From: an uncultured Alphaproteobacteria bacterium
GTDB taxonomy: Bacteria; Pseudomonadota; Alphaproteobacteria; Rhizobiales; Rhizobiaceae
NCBI GenBank assembly: GCA_929200315.1
Contig: CAKMZB010000009.1
Location: 19,051 to 83,050 of the forward strand
Length of the DNA stretch: 64,000 bases
Reading direction: 5' to 3'
Under the pieces are notes generated by a model. That model had not been told where the DNA came from, did not search any database, and worked only from the letters and a program-made list of their open reading frames with translations. Below are positions 55,415-64,000 of this stretch, piece by piece. The first letter of the stretch is position 1; each line of letters begins with the position of its first letter. The translations under genes were made by a program, and so were the position numbers.

Positions 55415-56170
55415 TCACAACCGAGGTTCGTCCATCTTGTCGAGCAGCGCCTTACGCAGGCCCCGCAACACAGCACGCGGGGCGATTTTTGCCGCAAATC
55501 GTGCCGCTCTGCCACCGGGAAACAGCTCCGCCGGGCCCTTGCGCGCGGCCTTCAAAATGATGCTCGCGAGCTTCTCCGGCGCCATGCGGCGTTTGGCGCT
55601 GGCACCAGCGGGAGCGTAGCGGGCCGCATGGTCGGTTCGGATGGGACCGGGAAAGATGGTCGTGACGCGGATACCCTTCTTCTTCCAAGGCTTGCGCACG
55701 GAATCGGCATAGACGGCGAGGCCGTCCTTGCTGGCGGCATAGACGCTGGCGCCCGGGTAGCCGGTGACGTGGGACAGGGAAGAGATGAAGATCAGCGAAG
55801 ATCGCTCCGCCATAACCCCCGCTCCCACCAAGGCGGAAGCCAGTTTGATGGGGGCTTTCAGGTTGATGTCCGTCACGGCGAGGTGCCGCTCAAGCGGAAT
55901 ATCCTCAAACCGCCCCGCAGCGCTGACCCCGGCATTCAGGATGACAAGGTCGAACGTGTCAGCCTTGTGGCGGATCAAAAAACTCTCGATGGCACGGCCA
56001 TTGGCAAGATCAAGGGGACGGGAGATGAGCGCGCTGCGGGATTCCAGCGCCAATCTGTCCAGCGTTTCACCGTCAAGGTCCACGGCCACCACCTCATGAC
56101 CCGAGGCCAAAAGTTGGTCCGTCAGTGCGCGGCCAAGACCAGCGGCAGCTCCGGTGACGAGCGCTCTCAT
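55415..56170 (-). CDS. Short-chain dehydrogenase/reductase
   Basis: A 251-residue SDR. The cofactor motif ALVTGAAAGLGRALTDQL is at the N-terminus, VDLDGE suggests NAD binding, NAGVSAAG is the structural motif and SSLSHVTGYPGASVYAASK gives the Ser-Tyr-Lys triad. The C-terminal 30 residues are basic and hydrophobic and may contact the membrane. The ATG at 56170 overlaps the upstream SDR gene (ATGA). Substrate unknown. Confidence 0.9.
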   Translation of the reverse strand: MRALVTGAAAGLGRALTDQLLASGHEVVAVDLDGETLDRLALESRSALISRPLDLANGRAIESFLIRHKADTFDLVILNAGVSAAGRFEDIPLERHLAVTDINLKAPIKLASALVGAGVMAERSSLIFISSLSHVTGYPGASVYAASKDGLAVYADSVRKPWKKKGIRVTTIFPGPIRTDHAARYAPAGASAKRRMAPEKLASIILKAARKGPAELFPGGRAARFAAKIAPRAVLRGLRKALLDKMDEPRL

Positions 56171-56904
56171 AGCTGCCCCTCCCCCGGCTTTTGCCATTTG
56201 GCGCGCATAGCATAGAAACGGCCGATTTCGCGCTCGTCCTCACCCCGCCGCACAGCACGTTCAATGGCTGCGGCAGCACGGTCGGCGCGCATGAAAAATT
56301 TTCGCACTGCGCCAAGCTGCATCCCGGCTTTGGCGTGCATGTCCGTTTGGGTCGGTCCGGGATGGATCATCGTCACCCCGGCCCGGTCGTGCCATTCCTC
56401 CTGCAGAGATTTGGCAAGGCCCGACAGTGCGCCCTTGGTCGCGGCATAGGTCGCAAAATCCACCCCGCCCTCGGCAAGGCTGGAACCGATCAGTGCGAGG
56501 CGGCCCTTCCCGGCAAGCAAAGCTGGCGCAAGGGCGTGAGTGGCGGCGATTGTGCCTGCAAGATTGACGTCGATCTGGTGGTCAATGCTTGCAAAGTTCT
56601 CATCTTCCGCCGCGCCCTTCCAACCGACACCGGCATTGAGAATGGCGAGGTCGATCTTCTGCCATCCAAACCGGTCCGTGGCTTCCGAAAGGCTCCTGGC
56701 CGTGCGTGCCGGATCACTCTGATCGGCGCAGATGTAGTAGATCGGCAGTTTCCCATAGAGCTCGGTCCGGTCAACCTCGGGCCGCCGCCCAGTGGCCATA
56801 ATCCGGTGACCGCGGGCGGCGTAGGATCGGGCCAGGAGCAGGCCGATCCCGTCCGTCGCGCCGGTGATGACGATGCGGTGCGAGCGTGGGTCTTGCTTCG
56901 CCAT
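56167..56904 (-). CDS. Short-chain dehydrogenase/reductase
   Basis: A 245-residue SDR. It has RIVITGATDGIGLLLARSYA, TGRRPEV (suggesting NADP preference), LNAGVGWKG and a Ser-Tyr-Lys triad in GSSLAEGGVDFATYAATKGA. It shares the SDR fold with the following gene but is clearly diverged from it; the two may act in sequence or as partners. Its ATG overlaps the ribF stop by one base (TGATG), placing it in the HAD-ribF-SDR-SDR unit. Confidence 0.9.
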   Translation of the reverse strand: MAKQDPRSHRIVITGATDGIGLLLARSYAARGHRIMATGRRPEVDRTELYGKLPIYYICADQSDPARTARSLSEATDRFGWQKIDLAILNAGVGWKGAAEDENFASIDHQIDVNLAGTIAATHALAPALLAGKGRLALIGSSLAEGGVDFATYAATKGALSGLAKSLQEEWHDRAGVTMIHPGPTQTDMHAKAGMQLGAVRKFFMRADRAAAAIERAVRRGEDEREIGRFYAMRAKWQKPGEGQL

Positions 56905-57896
56905 CAGCGCCCCGCCGTAAAGGTCAGTGCTCGGTCGAGGTCAGAAAGCGGTTTTGCCTGCGCGAGCACAGTTCGGGCCGCTTCGCTGTCGCGGTCCATC
57001 TGCCTAACGAGCGCATCGGCAGAGTCGAATTTCTCCTCACCGCGCAGCCGCTCAAAAAGGGCAACTTCGATCTCTTCACCGTAAAGATCATGGTCAAAGT
57101 CGAAAACAAAGGTCTCCAACAGCGGTGCACCGTTGTCGAAGGTCGGGCGACGGCCAAAGCTGGCGACACCGTCATGGAGCGAACCGTTCGCTCGGCGCAG
57201 GCGTACAGCGTAAACACCGTGGGCGAGATGGGCGCTTGCGGGCAGCGCAATGTTGGCGGTGGGATAGCCCAGCGTGCGCCCGAGCTTCGCCCCCGGCGCA
57301 ACTTTGCCAGAGACGCACCAGCGCCAACCGAGGAGGTCTGAAGCGCGCGAAACGTCCCCCGCCCCGAGCAGACGGCGAATGCGGGAGGAGGAAATCGCCT
57401 CTCCGTCGTCTTCCAGATGGGCGTCCACCACGGTGACTCCGAAATTGGCGACATCTCCGGCACTGGCCAGAAATTCCGGCGTGCCCTGGCGTTGAGCCCC
57501 GAACATGAAATTGAACCCCGTCACGACGTGGGATGCACCGGTCGCTTCAGCCAAATAAGTGTCTACAAAACCCTGTGCGCTGGTTGCGGCAAGCTCTCTG
57601 GTGAAGGGCAGAACCAGCACACCATCGAGTCCCGCCATCTCCAACACCCGCGCCTTCACTGGCTGGGGCGTTAAGCGGAAGACCGGGCTCTCCGGCTTAA
57701 AAAGCGTCCGCGGATGGGGCTCAAAGGTCAACGCGAAGGTCGGCACACCCTGCGCTCTACCGAGCGCCATTGCCTCGTCCAGCACCGTGCGGTGGCCAAG
57801 ATGGACGCCGTCAAAATTGCCGATTGCCAGAACCGCCCCTCGGACCTCTTCTGGCACAGGGCTGGTCAGGTCATGTCGCAGGAAGGCGGCTACCAT
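56904..57896 (-). CDS. ribF: Bifunctional riboflavin kinase / FAD synthetase
   Basis: A 330-residue enzyme making FMN and then FAD. The N-terminal adenylyltransferase domain has GNFDGVHLGHRTVLDEA, TFEPHPRTLF and SSSRIRRLLGAGDV. The C-terminal kinase domain has LGYPTANIALP and YAVRLRRANGSLHDGVAS. The ATG at 57896 is preferred: GAGG lies five bases before it, and a start at 57914 would add six residues without a site. It overlaps the HAD gene by 7 bp. Confidence 0.95.
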   Translation of the reverse strand: MVAAFLRHDLTSPVPEEVRGAVLAIGNFDGVHLGHRTVLDEAMALGRAQGVPTFALTFEPHPRTLFKPESPVFRLTPQPVKARVLEMAGLDGVLVLPFTRELAATSAQGFVDTYLAEATGASHVVTGFNFMFGAQRQGTPEFLASAGDVANFGVTVVDAHLEDDGEAISSSRIRRLLGAGDVSRASDLLGWRWCVSGKVAPGAKLGRTLGYPTANIALPASAHLAHGVYAVRLRRANGSLHDGVASFGRRPTFDNGAPLLETFVFDFDHDLYGEEIEVALFERLRGEEKFDSADALVRQMDRDSEAARTVLAQAKPLSDLDRALTFTAGR

Positions 57897-58732
57897 TGCA
57901 GCCTCTGCATCCAACGGGTGAAGCCGGCGCCGTGTTCGGCAAAGAAAGCGTCGAGCTTGCCGGCATCAACGCCCCCTGCGCCATCAGCATATTCGCCACC
58001 GTGAATGCCCTCTGAAATGAAGAGAAGATCGTGGCCGGAATCGTTTGCGCCCTTCACGTCGGTGGGCATGCCGTCGCCGATGCAAATGATGCGGTCAACC
58101 GCCACACCATCCAGCGCTTCGCGGGCGACTTCATAGATCGGGGCATGAGGTTTGCCGGCAAAGCGGGTCTCCCCTCCAAGCTCCTCATAAAGCCGTGCCA
58201 GCGCTCCGGCGCACCAGATCAACCGGTCGCCGCGCTCCACCACAATATCCGGGTTGGCGCAGATGAAGGGCATATTGCGGTCGACCGCCCCTTGCAGGCT
58301 TTCACGGTAGTCATCGGGGTGCTCGGCCTCATCATCAATCAACCCCGTACAGGCAATGCAAGCAGCCTCTTCCAACGGCGCAAATCCCACATCCAAACCG
58401 TCATAGAGCGAAAGATCGCGCGCCGGGCCAAGATGGTGGACCGAGCCTTCGGCATCAGCAATCAGTCGCCGGGTCACGTCGCCCGACGTAACAACCACGT
58501 CAAACACTCCGTCCGGCACGCCAAGTTGGGCAAATTGCGCCACAACGCCGTCTCGTGGTCGGGGAGAATTGGTAATCATCACCACCTGCCCACTGCTCGC
58601 CCGCCATTGTTGCAAAGCATGGGCCGCCGCCGGATAGGCTGCAACACCGTTATGCAACACGCCCCAAACATCGCAAAGCAAAGCGTCGTAGCGCTCCCGC
58701 AGGGCGGACAGACCGCTTGTTGGTTCGCTCAT
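57890..58732 (-). CDS. HAD superfamily phosphatase, TIGR01459 type
   Basis: A 280-residue protein of the HAD class IIA group. The nucleophile motif is LLCDVWGVLHNGVAAYPAA, the second motif ITNSPRP, the Lys motif GGETRFAGKPHAPIYEVA and the acidic motif ICIGDGMPTDVKGAND. The TIGR01459 subgroup is confined largely to alphaproteobacteria and its substrate is unknown. It is the first gene of the unit with ribF and two SDRs. The ATG is at 58732. Confidence 0.9.
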   Translation of the reverse strand: MSEPTSGLSALRERYDALLCDVWGVLHNGVAAYPAAAHALQQWRASSGQVVMITNSPRPRDGVVAQFAQLGVPDGVFDVVVTSGDVTRRLIADAEGSVHHLGPARDLSLYDGLDVGFAPLEEAACIACTGLIDDEAEHPDDYRESLQGAVDRNMPFICANPDIVVERGDRLIWCAGALARLYEELGGETRFAGKPHAPIYEVAREALDGVAVDRIICIGDGMPTDVKGANDSGHDLLFISEGIHGGEYADGAGGVDAGKLDAFFAEHGAGFTRWMQRLQW

Positions 58733-58907
58733 GAAAGGACTTTCGATGTATCTTGGAGACGTCTTGCAATAACCACACTTCGGTTAGGCAAGGGGGCAAA
58801 TGGCGTCAAGCGCTCAACGCCTTGGTAACACACGAAAGCTATGGACGCCGCCACCTTGGGCGCGTTAGGCGTGGTTGAGTGAAATTTCCCCCAAGGGGTG
58901 AGCCGGT

Positions 58908-60128
58908 TTGAAAACCGCCAGCACGACATCGCGGGTGAGCCTCTTCAGCGCGCGCGGAGCAGTCATCGTGATCTGCGCACTCGTAACCGCTATTGCCCTT
59001 GGCATTGTCGGCGAGCGGGTTCTTCTTGTCGGCTTTCCAGTGGGCACTTTGCTGGTGTTGCTGGTAATCATGTGCGGCTGGCTCTGGCTGCGGTTGCGCC
59101 GATTATCAGTTGAGGTCGACGCCATGCGCCACAACACGCTTGCCTTCGGCACTTTTGAGACATCACTTGCTGAACGCCTCTCCGGCATCGACCGCGCCGT
59201 GGAAAAACGCGATTCACAGATTGCGCAGATGGAGGAGATGCTGGGCGAAGCGCGCAAGGACATTGGCGAAATCCGCGCCACCCCCGCACCGTCTGCCGAA
59301 GTTGAAAAACCCACCATCACGCTCACAGCCCCTATAACGAACGATGCTCCGGTGACAGAAGACATGACCACGCCGGAGCTAAAATCGGCGATCCGGCGTG
59401 ATGCACTCTCGCTTCATCTGGAGCCTATCGTCACGCTGCCCTCTCGCTCCCCGCGCCATTTCCTACTCTCCATGCGGATGCAAGATGAGAAAGGTGCTTG
59501 GCTCGACGACAAGACCTTTGCAGAAATCACCCTCAGCGGACGGCTCTGGCCGCAGATCGATAGCAAGATGCTGTTTGCTGCAGTGCGCATTCAACGGCGC
59601 CTTGGGGCAATGAGCAAGCGCACGAGCCTTCTGTGCTCAATCCATGAGCAGACGCTTTCAGCAAGGCGCACTTTTGAGCCGATCCTGCAATTCGCCAAGG
59701 CCAATCTGAGCCTCGCCGGTTCTCTTGCCTTTTTGGTGGATGCGCAGGACTACGAGCAGTTAAACCCGACGGCCAAGGGGCGGTTGGGGGATCTGGTCGA
59801 TGCTGGCTTCCAGCTGGCGCTTGGCGGTTTCACGTCCTTCCGCCGTGATCCCAAAGCCATGGCGGATCAAGGATTCGGTTTTCTCCTCGTCTCCTCAAAA
59901 GTATTCGAGTTTGCACGGACGGAGCCGGAAAATGCCGGAATCAATTGGGCCGGGATCGGTTCAGCGTTTCAGCAAGCCGGGGCGCCCCTTGTCATCACCG
60001 GCATGAGCAATGCTGACGGCCTGCCGGACCTCTTTGAGTCCGACATTCATCTCGCCAGCGGACCTCTGTTCGCCCCTCCGCGGCCTTTGCGCGATGAACT
60101 GAAGGACGAGGCAGAAAAGAGGGCCTAG
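58908..60128 (+). CDS. Membrane-anchored protein with degenerate EAL domain
   Basis: A 406-residue protein starting at TTG 58908, with AAGGGG about ten bases upstream. Two membrane helices (about 16-37 and 42-62) are followed by a coiled-coil-like stretch (about 65-125) and an EAL-fold domain (about 160-385). LHLEPIVTLPSR matches the EAL entry strand, but the EAL signature itself reads LLSMRM, the DDFGTG site reads ALGGFTS, and the other metal-binding acids are missing. It should not hydrolyse cyclic-di-GMP and may bind it or protein partners. Placement before groESL is seen in other Rhizobiales. Confidence 0.82.
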   Translation: MKTASTTSRVSLFSARGAVIVICALVTAIALGIVGERVLLVGFPVGTLLVLLVIMCGWLWLRLRRLSVEVDAMRHNTLAFGTFETSLAERLSGIDRAVEKRDSQIAQMEEMLGEARKDIGEIRATPAPSAEVEKPTITLTAPITNDAPVTEDMTTPELKSAIRRDALSLHLEPIVTLPSRSPRHFLLSMRMQDEKGAWLDDKTFAEITLSGRLWPQIDSKMLFAAVRIQRRLGAMSKRTSLLCSIHEQTLSARRTFEPILQFAKANLSLAGSLAFLVDAQDYEQLNPTAKGRLGDLVDAGFQLALGGFTSFRRDPKAMADQGFGFLLVSSKVFEFARTEPENAGINWAGIGSAFQQAGAPLVITGMSNADGLPDLFESDIHLASGPLFAPPRPLRDELKDEAEKRA

Positions 60129-60202
60129 ACCTTTGGCCTAGAGCTTTTTTTGCCAGGAATCCTTGACTCTGAGGCCCGTCATTTCTATCTCCCAGCGAGT
60201 TG

Positions 60203-60229
60203 TTGGCACTCTCTCTAGGTGAGTGCTAA
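60203..60229 (+). promoter_or_regulatory. CIRCE element (HrcA operator) upstream of groESL
   Basis: TTGGCACTC-N9-GAGTGCTAA, one mismatch from the consensus TTAGCACTC-N9-GAGTGCTAA. It lies 82 bp before the groES ATG. HrcA represses groESL through this site in unstressed cells. The hrcA gene is not in the window. Confidence 0.95.
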
Positions 60230-60310
60230 CAACCTTATCTCAACCCATTCATACCCGATGGTCCGGGACTGATCCTTGACCTTTCGGCAAACCAACAGAC
60301 TGAGAGACAG

Positions 60311-60607
60311 ATGGCAGACATGAATTTCCGCCCGCTGCATGACCGCGTCGTCGTGCGCCGCGTCGAGGCCGACACAAAGACCGCCGGCGGCATCATCATT
60401 CCCGATTCCGCACAGGAAAAACCCGCTGAAGGCGAAATCGTCTCCGTCGGTTCCGGCGCCCGTGACGAAGCTGGCAAGCTGGTTCCGCTAGACGTTAAAG
60501 CCGGTGACCGCGTGCTCTTCGGCAAATGGTCCGGCACCGAAGTGAAGATTGGTGGCGAAGACCTGCTGATCATGAAGGAATCCGATATCATGGGCATCAT
60601 CGGCTAA
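60311..60607 (+). CDS. groES: Co-chaperonin GroES
   Basis: A 98-residue protein. [20 protein letters not shown] opens the beta-barrel; [18 protein letters not shown] is the mobile loop that binds GroEL through the IIIP hydrophobic segment; it ends [15 protein letters not shown]. It caps GroEL to form the folding chamber. The gene lies behind the CIRCE element and is followed by groEL after 66 bp. Confidence 0.98.
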   Translation: MADMNFRPLHDRVVVRRVEADTKTAGGIIIPDSAQEKPAEGEIVSVGSGARDEAGKLVPLDVKAGDRVLFGKWSGTEVKIGGEDLLIMKESDIMGIIG

Positions 60608-60661
60608 CGCCAATCGCCTGATCGTCATTTTCGCGCTCACTCCGTGAGTGCAACGAATTGA

Positions 60662-62452
<1,791 letters not shown>

Positions 62453-62464
62453 CTGAATATCGCG

Positions 62465-62495
62465 AAAGGCCGCTCCCTTTAGGGGCGGCCTTTTT
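62465..62495 (+). terminator. Rho-independent terminator of groESL
   Basis: The stem AAAGGCCGCTCC paired with GGGGCGGCCTTT, loop CTTTA, is followed by TTTTT and TGG. One G-U or mismatch occurs near the loop. This is the strongest terminator of the window and lies after both duplicated hairpins. From here to 62617 I recognise nothing. Confidence 0.88.
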
Positions 62496-62617
62496 GGTTC
62501 CAAATATACTGTTAAACGGCAGACAAATGGCCGCCTGGAGCCTAATCCAATGCTGCGCATGTCGCCAACATCGGCTTCCACGACTTCGTCAGTGAAAGCG
62601 TCGCGGGGCCAGCATTC

Positions 62618-63244
62618 CTATCGACTTACGCTGGCACTTGCCATCTTCGCGCCCACGTAAATTAGCGCTCCGCCAGCGGCCTTGTTTATCAGGTTTACCA
62701 CCCAACCTTTAAGGCCGCCTCGTGCAATCCGGTCTCCCAAAAACCCATAGGCGCTGTATGAAACCAAATCCATAGCAAGGGTGGTGAGGCCCATGATCAC
62801 CAATTGGGGAAGAATGGGAAGTTCACGCTCAACAAATTGAGGGAGAATGGCTGCGAAATACAAGAGTGCTTTCGGGTTAGCGAACTCGACAACAAACCCT
62901 TGGGAAAAGAGCTTGCCCCAATGTGTTTGCCGTTTGCCAACACCTAAATTGATCATGCCAGAGCGGCTGAATATGGCAGTGGTTCCCAGCCACAGAAGGT
63001 ATGCAACCCCAGCCCATTTGATGATCGAGAAAACCAAATTTGAAGCGATGATCAGCGCGGCGATGCCTGTCGCTGACAAAACAAAATAGACAACATTTGC
63101 AAGGGCTACGCCGCACACGCCAGCAAGCGCTCGCTTACCTCCGTTGGCGGCAGCTTGTGAGGCCACAGCAATAGCTGCCGCCCCAGGAGAGAAAACAACG
63201 ATAGCGGTCGTGAAAACGAAAAGGATGAAGGTCTCGATAGGCAT
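62618..63244 (-). CDS. LysE/RhtB family amino-acid exporter
   Basis: A 208-residue membrane protein with six hydrophobic segments. The N-terminal FSPGAAAIAVASQAAANGGK carries the LysE-family PGP-like motif variant, followed by GVALANVVYFVLSATGIAAL, KWAGVAYLLWLGTTAIF and FVVEFANPKALLYFAAILPQF (the ANPK motif). It exports amino acids or similar compounds; substrate unknown. It is divergent from the AdaA-like gene across 137 bp. The ATG is at 63244. Confidence 0.9.
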   Translation of the reverse strand: MPIETFILFVFTTAIVVFSPGAAAIAVASQAAANGGKRALAGVCGVALANVVYFVLSATGIAALIIASNLVFSIIKWAGVAYLLWLGTTAIFSRSGMINLGVGKRQTHWGKLFSQGFVVEFANPKALLYFAAILPQFVERELPILPQLVIMGLTTLAMDLVSYSAYGFLGDRIARGGLKGWVVNLINKAAGGALIYVGAKMASASVSR

Positions 63245-63381
63245 GTTCTTTGATCCTGCAAACTTTGAACCATAAGCTAGTCGGTGACCTACTATGTTCG
63301 CTTGTTACAGACTCGCCGTTTTCGGACCTGACCAACCGACTGGTCTGGCATTGAGTTTGAAGGGTGGCTACGATCCATTTC

Positions 63382-63942
63382 ATGCTAGATTTTGAGACGT
63401 GTAACGCTGCGCGGTTGAGGCGCGACCCAAGCTTTGACGGAAGATTCTTCACCGCTGTCAAAACGACAAGAATCTACTGCCGTCCGGTTTGCCCAGCGAA
63501 ACACTCCCTTACAAAAAATGTCAGCTACTACCCAACTGCTGCTGCTGCAGAACGTGCAGGTTATCGTCCCTGTCTGCGTTGTCGTCCTGAGACAGCACCA
63601 TTTTGCGCTGCATGGAATGGAACCAAAACAACCGTTGAACGGGCCTTACGGTTGATAGACGAAGGTGCCTTGGACGCCGGGAATGTCAACGATCTTGCAG
63701 AGCGGCTGGGCGTCGGTGCCAGACATCTATCCCGGCTGTTTGCCAAGCATGTAGGAGCATCTCCACTTCAAACAGCTCAGACCCTTCGTATTGGACGCGC
63801 TAAGAAGCTGCTGGACACGACAACACTGCCGATTACAGATATTGCATTCCAAGCAGGCTTTGGCAGTGCGAGAAGATTTAACGCAACCTTCTCAAAGCTC
63901 TACGGGCGCTCACCTTCCGCCATCCGCAAGCTGAAACAATGA
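63382..63942 (+). CDS. Ada-like methylphosphotriester-DNA acceptor and AraC-type regulator (AdaA-like)
   Basis: A 186-residue protein. The Ada zinc domain (about 1-75) has the four Cys in YCRPVC and RPCLRC; the first is the methyl-accepting residue in Ada. The AraC-type helix-turn-helix pair follows: LNDLAERLGV-type NDLAERLGVGARHLSRLFAKH and ITDIAFQAGFGSARRFNATF. In the Ada response, methylation by DNA phosphotriesters turns the protein into an activator. The C-terminal alkyltransferase domain of E. coli Ada is absent and is encoded by the overlapping next gene. The ATG at 63382 is used; a GTG at 63364 is possible. Confidence 0.88.
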   Translation: MLDFETCNAARLRRDPSFDGRFFTAVKTTRIYCRPVCPAKHSLTKNVSYYPTAAAAERAGYRPCLRCRPETAPFCAAWNGTKTTVERALRLIDEGALDAGNVNDLAERLGVGARHLSRLFAKHVGASPLQTAQTLRIGRAKKLLDTTTLPITDIAFQAGFGSARRFNATFSKLYGRSPSAIRKLKQ

Positions 63943-64000
63943 CCGGACTAAGCTATACCCATATCGATAGCCCCGTGGGTTCTCTGCTGGTGGCAGGAGA
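63939..64000 (+). CDS. Methylated-DNA-protein cysteine methyltransferase (Ogt/AdaB), N-terminal fragment cut by the window edge
   Basis: The ATG at 63939 overlaps the AdaA-like stop (ATGA). The 20 visible codons read MTGLSYTHIDSPVGSLLVAG, the usual first strand of O6-alkylguanine-DNA alkyltransferases (Y-x-x-x-x-SPxGxLLxAxx). The active-site PCHR motif would lie beyond the window. Calling it from so few residues relies on this start and on its coupling to AdaA. Confidence 0.75.
   Translation, partial: MTGLSYTHIDSPVGSLLVAG

Overview
The window reads as chromosomal DNA of an alphaproteobacterium, most likely Hyphomicrobiales (Rhizobiales). The indications are the phoR-pstSCAB-phoU-phoB order, small alphaproteobacterial families (DUF2093, DUF4170), a PutA divergent from an Lrp-type regulator, a TIGR01459 HAD phosphatase and a degenerate EAL protein beside groESL, and uniformly GC-rich coding sequence except in one island. 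No rRNA, tRNA or CRISPR array was recognised. Gene density is high, with many 1-8 bp start/stop overlaps.

Layout. 1-1444: the N-terminal 481 codons of a cobalamin-dependent catabolic reductive dehalogenase, running off the left edge. 1.6-8.3 kb: SelO, a REP-like inverted doublet, an overlapping xylA-kynU-hemC-like operon and a divergent glpD. 8.3-11.8 kb: an accessory island. A broken GIY-YIG gene and two complementary fragments of an IS5-type transposase flank an AT-richer module with a type 1 copper protein, a DUF4142 protein, an AraC-type regulator and a small membrane protein. Both structural promoters carry the same motif in two direct copies 21 bp apart. 11.9-16.1 kb: gamma-glutamyltransferase-like, HisD-like and MFS genes. 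16.1-25.3 kb: the Pho regulon core with a three-repeat Pho box, preceded by an ornithine cyclodeaminase-like gene and mrp. 25.3-25.8 kb: a gene-free stretch with three strong hairpins.

25.8-32.2 kb: an SCP2 protein, thiolase, enoyl-CoA hydratase, putA and its probable regulator. 32.2-37.7 kb: DUF2093, mutL, an ECF sigma/anti-sigma pair, a Tat-exported MsrB and two membrane proteins. 37.8-42.7 kb: lpxK-waaA (lipid A/Kdo), DUF4170, an inositol-phosphatase-family enzyme and a PmbA/TldD protein, several with TTG starts. 42.8-46.5 kb: a Kef-type antiporter, a VOC protein and a MATE exporter. 46.5-58.7 kb: an M16 protease pair, RNA-modification genes (rsmD, rluB, tadA), a lipoprotein, ileS, two SDRs, ribF and a HAD phosphatase. 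58.9-62.5 kb: the degenerate EAL protein, a CIRCE element and groESL, whose 3' end and terminator hairpin are duplicated. 62.6-64.0 kb: a LysE exporter divergent from an AdaA-like regulator overlapping the start of an ogt/AdaB gene cut by the right edge.

Most of the window is housekeeping. The parts that deserve attention are the truncated RdhA, the IS-flanked AraC module with its repeated operator, the HisD and HemC paralogues with altered signatures, the structured intergenic segment at 25.6 kb and the duplicated groEL terminus.
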